DNA from: Plazaster borealis
Taxonomy: Eukaryota; Echinodermata; Asteroidea; Forcipulatida; Labidiasteridae
Length of the DNA: 64,000 nucleotides
Direction: 5' to 3'
NCBI GenBank assembly: GCA_021014325.1
Contig: JAJGQC010000519.1
Location: forward strand, 124,001-188,000
The notes under the pieces are model-generated. The model was given only the letters and a program-made list of their open reading frames with translations. It had not been told where the DNA came from and searched no databases. The translations under genes and the position numbers were made by a program. Shown here in pieces: positions 21,584-33,889 of the stretch (the stretch's first letter is position 1; each line of letters begins with the position of its first letter).

Positions 21584-23861
21584 ATATACAGTGAAATCAA
21601 AAATTGTAGTAGATTCAATGAAATTGTGTATAATTTCTATAAGTATTGGGGGATACAGGAAACCTTTGACGACCTTAAGTGTAAGGTTGTGTTTGAAGAT
21701 CAAAAATGAAGTGAAACAAGATTTTGCTGAGTAAATTTAGTTTAAAAAAAACCACTAAGTACATGTACTTACCAAGTTACCATGGTGTATGTTAGCCCAC
21801 CGCTAGGTGTATGTATCCTGAAAACTGATGGTTTGTCCACCCACAGTCAGTTGCGATTGAAGTTGCTGCAGAGAAAAAATAGTAAACAATGATTACAATG
21901 ATTTTACTTAGCTTTAGGCTTCAATCATCAAGATATTCACATGAAGATGACAGTCCAGAAAATTTTGCAGTAGTACTGTAGGCCTGTGCTGTAGTGTAAG
22001 TGTAAAAAGTTTTTACTCCCACAGAAAAATATATTTTTGCGTCAACAAATAAATAAAATAGTGCACAAAATAATAACAAATACATGTACCCTGCTGCAAT
22101 CCAATTGTACACGAAACCGTTCAAAAAATTAAATGAAGACAGAGGCAGTTTCACTATATTGGTTTCAATTCAACATGGTTTCAACATGTAATTGATTTGT
22201 CAAAACAAAACCATGGAGGGTCAGAGGAAAATATAGCCATGTCTCGTTCTTATACATACTCATAGCAACCAAGCCAAGGCATTTATTATGGTGAGAAACA
22301 CTGACTTTATGTAAATAGTTGTGTACAATTAATTGGAAATGTAAATTATTTACTAAAAAAAAACATGGATGTAGATGCCAGTGTCTTTGCCCAGGATGCC
22401 CGTTCAAAGAAATACAATATAATTATGTTTCTAATGTAAATAAAAAGGTTTTTTTATTAATGTCAATTGACAACACTAGTCTGCTTGTCATACTCATTTC
22501 ATGATAGCTATTACGTTTGAATGTGCTAACAAACATGGCTAAGGACCATGGTCCATGCTATTAATATTATAACCAATAATGAAAACAAAACAAGAGTTAA
22601 AAATAGTCGATAACGAAACACTAAAGTACACTCTTCTACTGTGTACAGCAGCTGAGCAGGAGTACAGAGTCGAGTGCAGTGGAAACAGAACGAGAAAAAC
22701 CCATTGAAGAGAAAAACTCGAAAAACCCATTGCTTTGTACACGCAAGTTCGTAGCATGTGAACAATTAACCAAGAAATGCACATTTCCCCCCAACGTTTA
22801 CAACGGAAATCCCCTTGGCCCAGACTTACCTTATTGATTTATCGAAAGATGATGACCCAATTGTTCGTTTGGTAGGTAGATGGTGTCGATAGAAAATGCA
22901 CAAGTATCCATGACGACGGCTCCAATGTGTACTTCTAATTTACGTTCCACGCAACGTGGTCTACAAAATGGCTACCACGCACTGTCAACAATCCACCGCC
23001 AGAAAAAAATGTAAACAACCCAGAGGTCATCCAAAACACTATCACGTGACTGTTTAAGTAATAAATTAACATATTCATTAGAAAATAAGAACTGTAAGCA
23101 GTCGTATCCAATAGAAATACCTCAAAGACTAAGCGCTCCTTATTTAGAAAGAACCTGTTTATTATTCATGTCGCGCACGGCTATAGAAGCCGCCGGAAGC
23201 GACAGAGGTCAAAGCGGCTTGTTTTCCTGCTGTACAAACTCTGACAACAGAGGGCGCACTTTAATAATAGAGAAACAGCCGTGGGTACTGTACTACATGA
23301 GGCAAGGCAGCTTTGATCCCTTTTCACTGCATGTACTTGCTTACTCAATCTTGTCTGGTAAATTACTAGATAATTTTGAGAAGAAAAAAATGGTTAATAA
23401 AAGTAAATATGAAATTAAAAGGTGGAAGCTGAAGTCAATGAAAACAGCTAATAAAAACAAACAGTACTCTAAACCGTTGATACAATTTATATGTATTTTC
23501 TATATTGCAAGGTCAAAGTTCACAAATGTTACACAATTCACATTTACATATTGAAAATGGCCACAACACCATGGATGTATTAATGAAAATAAAATTAAAA
23601 TACATGTTATACCAGATCTTGCAAAATATGTTAATGAATGATTTTTATCTACATCTTTAATCATGACGTAAAAACATGGCCGACACATTCCAAAATGGCC
23701 GGCATTTTTCATTAATTGTACAATTTGAATAATTTCTACCAGTTTATGAATTGCTGCCTCAAGTTTAAAATTGTACATACATATTTTGTAATTGATTGAA
23801 CCATCAAATTAAATGTTTTTCTCAAGCTTTATAAAGGTATATATGTTTGCAGTAGTTTTAA
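21584..23861. other. Gene-poor stretch with a possible bidirectional promoter near 22830-23180
   Basis: No convincing coding region. Near 22830-22940 a minus-strand segment starts ATGGATACTTGTGC and reads 26 codons to a stop just before a GTAAGT donor; it may be a non-coding first exon. The adjacent 22940-23180 is comparatively CpG-rich. The rest is AT-rich with short chance frames. Confidence 0.4.
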
Positions 23862-24145
23862 AGGCATCGTACACGTTTGGTAATTGTCCAAGACCAGTGT
23901 TCTCACTTCGTGTATCCCAACATATGCATAAAATAACAAGCCTGTGAAAATTTGGGCTCAATTGGTCATCGAAGTTATTATTATTATTTTAGTGAAAAAT
24001 TACCTCTTTTTCAAAAACTACGTTACTTCAGAGGGAGTCGTTTCCTACAATGTTTTATACTATCAACAGCTCTCCGTTGGTCGTTACCAAGTAAGTTTTT
24101 AAGCTAATATTTGTTTGGAGTCATTACCAAACGTGTACGATACCT
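23862..24145. mobile_element. TTAA-flanked foldback MITE, copy 2
   Basis: Inverted ends AGGCATCGTACACGTTTGG and its reverse complement, TTAA directly outside both (23858-23861, 24146-24149). The interior matches copies at 2722 and 41676 in the opposite orientation (TACACCAAGTGAG-type and CTCCCTCTGAAGTAA-type phrases). Confidence 0.75.
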
Positions 24146-24239
24146 TTAACAGAATACTTTTTGCTGTGTAAAGTCTTGTACTTTATTAAATTTCTTGCAT
24201 TGTTTGTGAATTGTGGGTGCATTGCAATTTTGTGTATAC

Positions 24240-24719
24240 AACATTCAGCACATCGTTGATGCACTCACTATAATCCTTAGCTGTGCCTTCAGCAGTTTCC
24301 AATCCACCTACAAAGTATGTCTACTCTTTATTTGCTATCTCAACCTATAAACTATGGCCACCCTTCTTGGTTGTACTTTCATTTCAATATAACATTGTGT
24401 ACTGTCATAAATTTCAGATGTAACACCAATGTAACATAATGCTGTCACACTGATCGCATCTCACCACTCAGTCCCTGCTGTGAAGTAACTATTAGCGTAG
24501 TGACAAACGAATCAACAACTTGTGCACACTTGTTTTCTCCTGCGGGGTTGATACAGTGAGTGTGTCGTATTTCTGATATTTCTTCACCTCGGTGTTAAAA
24601 GCTGTTGTCTGGAATCTTAGGACAAGGTCACTGGTATTTGCCGATTCTAATGTTTCAAGTACTTGTGTGAGCACACTGCATGTATCAAGAACTGATGGAT
24701 TTGTTCCTAGCCAATGCAT
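24240..24719 (-). pseudogene. Possible decayed exons of an unrecognised gene
   Basis: The minus strand reads VLETLESANTSDLVLRFQT..VSTPQEKTSVHK in 24492-24719, and 24240-24330 reads GGLETAEGTAKDYSECINDV after an acceptor-like TTTGTAG. The composition looks protein-like but I do not recognise it and the frames do not connect cleanly. Confidence 0.25.
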
Positions 24720-25200
24720 CTAGGGGCCAGTTATGTAATTTTCAGCTAAACCCAGTGCCCTTCCCTCCAACCCCCCAACCCCAACCCCTCTGTGTCTCCC
24801 TTTTCATTGTTTACCCCCTTGTTTTCTGTGTGCTTTTGTTCTCTCTCTATTCAGGTATTTCCACTTGACTGCTTTTGTTAGACTTATATATCAGGTATGT
24901 GTGTTGTGTTGTCATTTAGCCTTCGAGAAAGCAGGCCATTAACTTTTTTTTTAAATTTATACCAGAGGTCCTTTTGGTTGGTAAGCAGTTTGCAACAGCT
25001 AATTCTATTTTTTCAGTCATATTTCAATGTAACATCTTGCTGATTTTTAAGCTCATCTCTAAGATGTTGCTGTGACAGTGTTAGCATATCACTGCTCAGT
25101 TGCTGCTGTGAAGTAACTGATGGTAGTGGAAACTCAAGAGAAGATCAAGTTAGCGTAATGACACAAATAAATCAATAACAGGTCTTACACACCTCTGCGA
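24425..25200. repeat. Diverged direct repeat
   Basis: A segment of about 110-130 bp with CTGCTGTGAAGTAACT and TTAGCGTARTGACA followed by AAATCAA occurs at about 24440-24530 and about 25060-25200. Confidence 0.5.
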
Positions 25201-26890
25201 GACGCCAACTACTTGCAAAACATAGAAGCTTCCTTCATGTTTCGGTAAATTTTTACTGCAAGCCTTGTTGGGATGACTGAACGTCTTGCCTCCTCCAGCT
25301 CTTCATCTTTACATCACAAATTGTTCCAAGATAGTCAATATTTTTTCCTGTTCTTTGTTAATTTTGATTGTGGTGTAAGTTGACCTTTGGTTTGTTGTCT
25401 TTTCACTTACAGCACTTGTTGTTAGCATTTGAACTTTGCAGCTTTTGTGCAGCATCTCTTTTTACACTCTGCTCAACAACTGAATTTAGTTTACAAGCAG
25501 CTTTACAAGTTTACAAGCCTCTCTCTTTCAATAGTGTACTTGACATGGGTGTTCCGACGTTTATTTGTAGCTATGGTACATTTCAATTTGAGTTCATTAT
25601 TTTGCACTTTCAAATTTTCATTGTCCTCATGCGATGTATTCCCCATATCCGATGGAGTAATCCTTCAACCCTGGTGATAAGCCACCGTAGTCACAACCCA
25701 GGGCTTGGCCCCTCGCGCTACTCCCAACATTATCAACTAGATTAACAGTTTAAAGGCACATGTGAATTTCATTATTTTTTATATTTTATAATACAGATGA
25801 AAGGCCAAGCTCAAACGACAAAATATCTGATGGAAATCTGCAAAAGAATCATGGTGGTTCAAATGCTGAAGGTAAATAAATATACTTCCCAACTTAAAAG
25901 ATGTCAGTTATTGTTTCAAGACTGATTTTATGTACAATTTACTGGGAACATAAATTACTATAGATAAATTAGGCATTGCCACATTTTTTGGAGCTTACAT
26001 CCTGAAAAAGACAGAGAGCACAGGAAGTGATTTGCCCATTTTTGTGGATAATAACATAGGCCTACGATTCATTGTTGTTCTCACAAATTATACTTCAATA
26101 TGTAGAAAATATACCAGGCTGCTTGACTTTGAGTTGTATACAAATACATGTACATGTATATATCTTTTTTTACTGCACTGTGTTGGCATAATGAATTCAC
26201 TGAACAGAAGAGGTTTTTGCAGCTTTTGTTTCAAGCCTAGTACTTCTCTGCTTGAAGAGCGTGATCCAAAACTGCTTAACACTTGATGAAAACTAATGAA
26301 TTTCTCAAATTAATCAAAACATTACTTCAAATAGCAGAGAAAGGTCCATATTTTACTAAATAAAATAATAAATAAATAAATAAATAAATTTGGTTAGGCA
26401 CACCGTGTCGTCGAAACTGCATTTGCGTTTTTCCAGAGTGAGGGATGGACAAAAGGAACATAAAGTAAACGTGAAAAGTTAACAACGCGCCATTGATTTT
26501 TTTCTTCATATTTTCATATTTTACATATTAAAAGTATATACCCTTTAAGTATTTTATACTTTCATTCAATGTTATTTTATACAACAGGGGTCTTGAAATG
26601 TAAAATGGTGTAATTTTGTCCATCCTTCACGGACCAAATACAACTTTTTTTCCCCTCCTAGCTACTGAATTCAACTTTTCTTTTTACAGAAGTACCCTAT
26701 CTATCAACAGACTACATCAGCTCTTTAGGAATGAAAATCACAAGTCAATGAAACCTTGTGGGTCCTAGTTCTTTCATTTTTAAAAAGTGAGGGATGGACA
26801 TGTCATACCCTAAAGACTGATATTCCTCAATCCCCATTCAAAATGGTAGCTTTAGATGTATAAATTAGAAAAACCCATTATTACATCCGT
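25201..26890. other. Non-coding AT-rich stretch
   Basis: Open frames near 25368-25745 and 26032-26286 are hydrophobic and low-complexity and carry no motif. An (AAAT)n run lies near 26360-26390. Nothing else assignable. Confidence 0.5.
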
Positions 26891-26899
26891 GTGTTTTAT

Positions 26900-27611
26900 G
26901 ATGGCATAAGAGTTACATGTACATTTAAACAGTACCAGTCAGGTCCACCAATTTGTGTGAGAATTCTGGCAGTCGAGGCTGGAAAGACACCAGCAGATGA
27001 CACCATGTCGCCCTGGAATACAATGTGTCTCTTCACCATCCAACTCCATCCTTGCCTGATGTCGACAAGAAGCCATCAGCATGCCTGATTTCCAAACCGG
27101 TCAACGGTTTGCCGTTTACTTCAGCCTCTTTCAGTATTGGCTTGTGGGGATGTTGTTAGAAGTAAGTGAAAGTGATTTAGATCTAAAAGTGAAACTTGAG
27201 TTTCTAGAACAGGCCCATCCAACCAAGAATGTCTTCAAAATCAAAGACAATTGCTGGGCAGACAAAAAAAGATGTGTTCTACAAGCTCACAGAAGCTCGA
27301 ACACCAATTTGATTTCTAGGTCATCAGTCCAGACCCTTTCAAGGTTAGACTTTGACAAAATCCAACAAATGTTCAAATCTGACAAGTATGTCCACACTTT
27401 AATGAGATCATGGACAGGGTTAGACTTTTACAAAATCCAACAAATGTTCAAATCTGACAAATATGTCCACACTTTAATGAGATCATGGGCAGATTTCACT
27501 AACGCTTTGCGATCATCACAAACACCGAAATCAATCGCTAAATCCATAATCCATCGCAATTTTGTGACGAGTTTACTAATCGCTAAAAACAAATTTTCAG
27601 GCGGAGAGTGA
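26900..27611 (+). pseudogene. Decayed fragment of a transposon-associated protein of unknown family
   Basis: Plus-strand frame 27081-27611 reads RFAVYFSLFQYWLVGMLLEV..VKLEF..NVFKIKDNCW. It recalls the short domain (YWxGxVLDV..DVKVKFM..CWVP) in many unnamed invertebrate transposon-associated proteins, seen again weakly at about 54620-54780. There is no clear start. It contains an exact in-frame 75-bp duplication at 27344-27493. Confidence 0.35.
27344..27493. repeat. 75-bp tandem duplication
   Basis: Two copies (27344-27418, 27419-27493) differ at only a few bases. The length is a multiple of three, so the open frame is kept and a 25-residue block (..KIQQMFKSDKYVHTLMRSW) is doubled. Confidence 0.9.
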
Positions 27612-27837
27612 TATGATCAGTTAAACACTTTGACATTTTGTTTAACTAAAAAGTACAATTTGTCCCCCCAAAAAATTGTTTTATTTTTATTTTGTTCCCT
27701 CAAAATTGTGAAAATATTATTTTTATGAGTTGTGAATGGAGTTATTATCCTTTTAGTTTTTGTTTAAAAAAATGTTTACAAAGATGAAACACTGAAAGAG
27801 AAACCATCTCTGCAAACACAATACAGATAGTGTTATA

Positions 27838-27910
27838 GTTAGCTCAATGACAGAGGTTATGTGACAGGGATTTGAACTGTCGCCCTGATGACTTTAACAT
27901 CAAAAGCTGT
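27838..27910 (-). repeat. tRNA-like SINE fragment
   Basis: On the minus strand a T-arm-like GACAGTTCAAATCCCTGTC has a good stem and B box. The A box is weak and there is no acceptor stem. Confidence 0.4.
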
Positions 27911-28719
27911 GTCAGGTGCACTTGACCTGTCAGTGATTACAAGTTAAAATATATTGGTTAATGAAATAATTTGATGGTATAAGATATTGTCCCTGACCAC
28001 TCAAGATTTACTAATGCTTTTTGTACAATGATTGCCAATCCTATATTTAACTTTTAAATTAACAAATTTCAGCTGGAGAGATTGTCATGCTATAGTATGC
28101 CTACACTTTTGACCGTTCTAGAAGTAAAGTTGAGTTTTCAATATAGCCGCCATTATTTCAATTTATCCTTCTGAACCAATTTTCTAATATAAATCATTAA
28201 CAACTGCATTTTGTCTCAAACAAATTTCAATATTTTTTGTAATGCAACTCTGTATTGTACCTTTATGCATTTACAGACCCTGTAACGGGCAGTGATCCAC
28301 AGCTGCCAAAAAAAACTAGTCAGTTTCGGAGGAAAAAGCTCTTTTTTTTCTACGCATAAATATGGACAAGGCTTTTTGCTCTGGAATTATGGATCATCAG
28401 CATTAATGGGGCAAGGTAAGATCTGAACTGCAAGACCTAGATATTAGTGCAACACAACACAACTCATAAATAAGTGGAACCAACTGAAAAAAAGATACAA
28501 AGAGGTGAAGGACTTTAACAGGCAAACTGGTAATGACAGGAATAAATTCAAATTCATTTAAAAATTTGGTGACTTGTATGGGGAAAAGGCCTCAACAGAG
28601 CCAATGTTTAACATTAATTCCCTGATAGGAGACAGTAAGAAGTCTGATAAAAAGACTACCAGTAGTGACAAAACCAAACCTCAGAAACCACCTCAGAAGA
28701 GAACTTTTGAAAGACATAT

Positions 28720-30983
28720 AGTAGTAGTAAGAGTGGGGCCTTTATGACGCAACGTACCCGTAGCCCCTGGAGCCAGTAGTATACACAATGGGGGGTTCTG
28801 GACCACTTTCCGGAGTATGCACCCCCTTCTACACAATGGTGATTCTGGACCACTTTCCGGAGCATGTATACCTCTGGACACAATGGGGTTCTGGACCACT
28901 TTCCGGAGTATGCACACCTCTTACTAGAGTCTAGATTTTGCGGGAGCAACCCTAACTTTCGGCAACCACGAAACAAGGAGGAAAATATTGTTTTTTGCCC
29001 AACTCTAGCAGATAGATACACAGTATCGGCATCGACCACTAGGACGTGCAGCCAATAGATAGATAGACAATATCGGTATCGACTACACACCATCTGTACC
29101 CACTAGCACTACTCTGGACTACGAATCCAACACCGGTGGAACAAACCGCTGGGGCACCGAGAGATAGATAGATATGTGGTATCGGGGTGTTCGAGAGAAA
29201 CCTTTCTAGAGTATTTTTGCACCCAGACAACACTAGCACACACATCTATCGATACCGATACTACACAATACCGCGTATCTACTGGGCGCAGTCGATACCA
29301 ATACTACGTATCTGCTAGTGGGAATCTGGTGTACTGTAGGCGATAGCCACAGCACCGACACTGGCCAGCACCGATAGATATGTAGTATCGGTATCTGCCT
29401 CTGTCTACCGTTGGCACCGATACTGGCACGCGTGCCGTTGCCGCGGCGGTGTAGGCGATACTACCACAGACACTACGTGCCAGCGTAGGGTTGGGTGCAG
29501 GCGATACCGATACTGGCACACGCGCCGCTGCCTACTGCGTATCTACCAGACACCAATACTGTGTATCTGCCGCTGTCGGCGATATCGATACCGCCAGGCA
29601 CTGGCACCAACAGGCACCGATAGCCACTGGCACCAATACTGGCACGCGTGCCGCTGCCTACTTGCGTATCTACCAGGCACCGATACTGGCACACGTGCCA
29701 CTGCCTACTACGTATCTACCTGTGCGAATCTGGCATAGTGTGGGTTGGGTGCAGGGTTGGGCGCGGTGTAGGCGATACCGCCAGGCACAGGCACCGATAG
29801 CCACTGGCACCAATACTGGCACGCGTGCCGCTGCCTACTGTGCATCTACCAGGCACCAATACTGGCACACGTGCGCTGCCTACTGCGTATCTGTGGCAGG
29901 CACCGATACTGGCACACGTGCCGCTGCCTACTACGTATCTACTTGTGCGAATCTAGCATAGCGTGGGTTGGGCGCAGGGTTGGGCGTACCGTAGGCGATG
30001 CCGATACCAACAGACACCAATAGCCACTGGCACGCGTGCCGCCGTCTACTGTGTATCTATGGCACCGATACTGGCACACGTGCCGCTACCGACCACATGC
30101 CTACTGTGTATCCGTGGCACCACATGTCTGTGCGAATCTAGCATAGCGGGGGTTGGGTGCAGGGTTGGGCGTACCGTAGGCGATGCCGATACCGACAGAC
30201 ATCGATAGCCACTGGCACCTATACTGGCACGCGTGCCGCCGCCTACTGTGTATCTATGGCACCGATACTGGCACACGTGCCGCTGCCGACCACATACCTA
30301 CTGCGTATCTATGGCAGGCACCGATACTGGCACACATGCCGCTGCCTACTACGTATCTGCCTGTGCGAATCTGGCATAGCATGGGTTGGGTGCAGGGTTG
30401 GGCGTACCGTAGGCGATACCGATACCGCCAGGCACTGGCACCGATAGCCACTGGCACCGATACTGGCATGCGTGCCTACTATGTATCTACCGCGGCGTAG
30501 GATTGGGTGTAGCCGATACCAATACTGCGTATCTATCTACCAAGCACCACGTATCTACCAGGCACCGATACTGGCACACGTGCCGCTGCCTACTGCGTAT
30601 CTTGGGCGCGGTGTAGGCACCGATACCGGCACACGTGCCGCTGCCTACTACGTATCTACCTGTGCGAATCTGGTGTAGCGTGGGTTGGGTGCAGGGCTGG
30701 ACGTACCGTAGGCGATACTGATACCGCCAGGCACTGGCACCGACAGACACCGATAGCCACTGGCGCCGATACTGGCACGCGTGCCGCTGCCTACTGCGTA
30801 TCTGGCGTAGCATGGGTTGGGTGCAACCGATACCGATAGATACGCAGTATCGACTACATGCCATCTATCGAGGCGCGCAGTAGGCCAGCACGTAGTGCTA
30901 GTGCCTGCCAGGCAGATACCGATACTGCGTATCTATCTATCGGTGCTGGCGTAGCGCGGTTGGGTGCAGGTCGATACAACCAG
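28720..30983 (+). repeat. Left arm of the giant element: array of palindrome-rich units
   Basis: Near the tip, three copies of a GGACCACTTTCCGGAG unit. From about 29050 inward, units of roughly 180-240 bp built from a fixed vocabulary: the perfect palindrome GGCACGCGTGCC, GGCACACGTGCC, TACTGCGTATCTACC, GATACCGATAC, GTGGGTTGGGTGCAGGGTTG. At least six units are visible (near 29730, 29955, 30133, 30377, 30680, 30805). Open frames across it are artefacts of the repeats. Confidence 0.85.
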
Positions 30984-31240
30984 GCACTGGCACCAATGCC
31001 GATACTGCCAGGCACTGGCACCGATAGCCACTGGCACCAACTGGCACACATGCCACTGTCTACAACGTATCTGCTACCATCTATCTGGCAGGCACTAGCA
31101 CTACGTGCTGGCCTACTACGTGCCATCCGCCGGTGTAGGCGATACTACAATTTTCTACCGATTTCTACTGCTTTGAAACCTATAGTGTTGCTAAAATTAC
31201 CAATTGAACAATAGAGCAACAATACTATACAAAGCAACCA
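30984..31240. other. Spacer between left arm and coding interior
   Basis: Continues the arm vocabulary (CAGGCACTGGCACC, ACTACGTGCTGGCCTAC) to about 31150. Then an AT-richer leader of about 90 bp, possibly the promoter of the first ORF, precedes the ATG at 31241. Confidence 0.4.
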
Positions 31241-33026
31241 TGGCAACCACCAAAACTACAACCAAGCAAGCAACGTTCCAAGCTATGGGGCTTCAAGCGA
31301 AAAATCGGTGGGTGCCCACCTACTGCCCGAAAACACACACGAAAACAACCTTGTGGCGGACATCGCCAAAGTAGACTACCTACTTGGGCACCAAGGGCGC
31401 ACCCACCTTCGCCCCCTTTTGGGGCTTCCAACATTTGTCGACGATATCTATGTGTTTGGATATCTTCGAGCCGACGATTGTGTTGTTGTTAGAGGCAAAA
31501 CCTCTTGCACCATTGGGGGAGAAGGCGCTGCAAAAAAAATTGTGGGGAGGATCGGCATGGACGTCTCCGAAACCCTCGGAAAGGGCGCAGGACACATCCA
31601 TACCACAATCCTACACACCATAGGAATCGAAAGACAGGGCGCAATTCGCAACACGATAGAAGGTATCGAGCAAGACACAAACCGCCACGCCCTAGAAGCG
31701 TGGAAAAAGAAATATCCAGAAGACACCCCCGCTGGGATCTTTGTAGCAAAGATTGGAGTATCCGAAATCTCCATGGAAGTGTTGCAAGAAGAGCTGCCAG
31801 CATTCGAGCGAGCTATTGCGTGCCATGGCTACGGACTCTATAGCATAGACTACACGAAAGACTTCTCGGGAGTTCTAGACCGCGCAACCCTTGTCGAACA
31901 CCTCCAAACATTGGGGTGGCGCGAACAAGGAGATCTAGCAGCCGCAATGCTAGAACCAACACCAACAATCCTTGCCAACACAGGTAGTGTTGGTGCCCAT
32001 GTATGCACCTGGGTTCGAACAAACGGCGGGTACACAGTGCGAATCAAAATATACAACAAAGTTGTGTCGAACTTCGAAGCTGGAGAAATCCGAGAACCAG
32101 TGGGAGGCCATCTAGCCGACTATGTCGACTGCCCCAACCAACACCTACGGAAAACCTTTCTACACCCCGACGTCCAAGCAAGAGGTTGCACTAGAATCGA
32201 AGTTTCGTTGTACGCGTGCCGTGGAGACGCATTGTCGGCAACAACAGCGGAAAAAGTTGTCGGCGAAGCGTTGGCGGTTGTGTCGCCCCCCGATTCCGAA
32301 GGGTTGTTTGTTGTACAACCACCAGCCAAACAATGGGAAAACCTTGCAGCAGCTCTAGACCGTTGTTTGGTGCTAGCCGATAGACCACAAAAAACAATCT
32401 TTGTAGCGTGGTATGCCCACACAACAACTGGGAGAGTCTCTGGGGTTCGCATCCAACCCACACAAACAATAGCAGACAACGACGACACCTGGGAGCGTGC
32501 GGTGGTGTGTGCCGCAGGAGACTTTGGTTTTCGCGCTTGTCCAATATTTCGTGTCGATATACTTGGTATAGACAACGATACTCTAGACCTTGGACCACTA
32601 CGGTGCTACACAAAAAGTAGCGATGCACCAACAATACTTGCTGCGAGCAAACGCCCCATGCAACTACATCCAGACGCTCCCAACCCCACAACCCTCCTAC
32701 CCACCACAAAACATGTGCAATGGGTTTGGCGAACAACAAAAGCCCAACAAGTCGGCAAACACGATTCGGAGCATATACTCGAAGAGATAGCAGAGATTGC
32801 GGCAAACCGCCAAATCTCGACACTATCTACAATAGCCAGAGAGCGCAGGCGAACAGAGCTCCGCATAGCTGCAGAAGCAGAAATTTGGCTGCGCAAAGCA
32901 GGAAGCAAACTCGAAGCAGAGCGCGAACACCTGGCTCGACAAAAAGAACACCGACTAGCCGAACTTGTTCGACTTGGTAGAGCAGCCGACGCATGCGACA
33001 CTACAAACAACTATCCGAGGACATAG
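31241..33026 (+). CDS. Large ORF of the giant element, about 570 codons, unknown (Rep-like?)
   Basis: Open from 31308 to the TAG at 33024-33026. The first in-frame ATG is 31557, but protein-like sequence extends upstream. An ATG at 31241 opens another frame (MATTKTTTKQATFQAMGLQA) that seems to need a one-base shift near 31345, so the 5' end is uncertain. Features of the 31308 frame: GHIHTTILHTIGIE at about residue 95; GYGLYSIDYTKDFSG at about 175; VRIKIYNKVVSNFEAGEI, then RGCTRIEVSLYAC, in the middle; a long charged helix, probably coiled coil, over the last 90 residues (ARERRRTELRIAAEAEI). The order IDxxxDF..YNK..RIEV weakly recalls Rep_trans-type rolling-circle initiators, and HIH could be an HUH-like pair. 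This is inference only; I do not recognise the family. It overlaps the next ORF by 34 bp. Confidence 0.6.
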
Positions 33027-33562
33027 AAGAAGAAGTTGCTGTCGCGCTTTCGACAACCACAGGAACCCACAAAATTGCAGAACTAGCAGAGTCTGGCACA
33101 TGGGTTGTTGTAGGGTATAGAGAAACCTTTGGGAAACACGCGTACAACTCCATTCGAGTAGTGCTAGAACAAAACAACGAGAAAACAATCGTTTGGGCAA
33201 CGAAAAAGTTGGAAAGAATTCTTGTAGAATGTGTAGATATATTCGAAAAGCGCAGAGATACACGCAAGAAACGAACCACAGCGTGGCTTCCACAAACCCG
33301 CACAACAGAACCGAAAAAAGTGTTTGGAGGTCTTTCGATATCGATTGGAGCCCAAAAAACATTCGAAAAAGGTGGCGAAAAAATATCTTGGAATCCAATA
33401 CATATAGAAACAGCTACACACCCACACCGACTTGGGTTTCTACAGGTGTTGGCAGAACGGCTCAAGAGTATACCGAAATCGAAGCAGAGCACGCAGCAGC
33501 CGAGGAAAAGAATATTTGCGAAGTTGTACCACCAAAGCCCCAAGAAACACACAAAACCCTAG
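32993..33562 (+). CDS. Second ORF of the giant element, 189 codons, unknown
   Basis: Starts at an ATG inside the last 34 bp of the large ORF in another frame. Reads MRHYKQLSEDIEEEVAVAL, then TWVVVGYRETFGKHAYNSI, a basic region, and KKVFGGLSISIGAQKTFEKG. The sequence stays protein-like to about 33460, after which the sensible frame continues in the -1 direction (next entry). That may be programmed frameshifting, a mutation or an assembly indel. The mixed alpha/beta, charged character gives no family assignment. Confidence 0.5.
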   Translation: MRHYKQLSEDIEEEVAVALSTTTGTHKIAELAESGTWVVVGYRETFGKHAYNSIRVVLEQNNEKTIVWATKKLERILVECVDIFEKRRDTRKKRTTAWLPQTRTTEPKKVFGGLSISIGAQKTFEKGGEKISWNPIHIETATHPHRLGFLQVLAERLKSIPKSKQSTQQPRKRIFAKLYHQSPKKHTKP

Positions 33563-33837
33563 AGCTCGACGCTGGAGAGTATGTGTGCTACAACTTCGCT
33601 ATCCAACCATTTCGAGGTGCAAATAGAACCATTCTATTCCTTGCACCTGCAGACGAAAATGGAAAACCCACAACAGACAACGAGGTGCCTATCTATGGGC
33701 ACTTTCTAGAAAAAGCTTTGCACCAAATGGGTGGACCCCAAAAACTTCGCGGCTCGCTCTCCACTTCTATGCACCCTTGGAGAAGTTTGCACAACACCAA
33801 ACAAAAGAAAGATAGACAAACAACTATAGCGGTGTAG
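33440..33837 (+). CDS. Continuation of the second ORF in a shifted frame, unknown
   Basis: The frame ending at TAG 33835-33837 reads EYTEIEAEHAAAEEKNICEV, then LELDAGEYVCYNFAIQPFRG and NRTILFLAPADENGK, strongly protein-like. From about 33720 another frame (DPKNFAARSPLLCTLGEV) looks better, implying a second shift. A small beta-rich C-terminal domain is likely; function unknown. Confidence 0.4.
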
Positions 33838-33889
33838 CGCTATACAACGAGTCCACCACAAGGCGTGCAATACGCCACACACCCCCAGT

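Noticed and set aside
29491..30447. Open frames of 80-150 codons in both arms
   Set aside because: Repeat-derived frames rich in HRYWH/ASIGA-like words; they occur mirrored in both arms and have no domain character.
29050..30983. CRISPR-like array of short palindromic repeats in the arms of the giant element
   Set aside because: Units are long, variable and tandem, with no constant repeat/unique spacer alternation, and the context is a eukaryotic inverted-repeat element.
31384..31843. Additional open frames overlapping the start of the large ORF of the giant element
   Set aside because: Composition (Trp/Pro- or Arg-rich) looks like shadow frames; the 31308 frame is the protein-like one.
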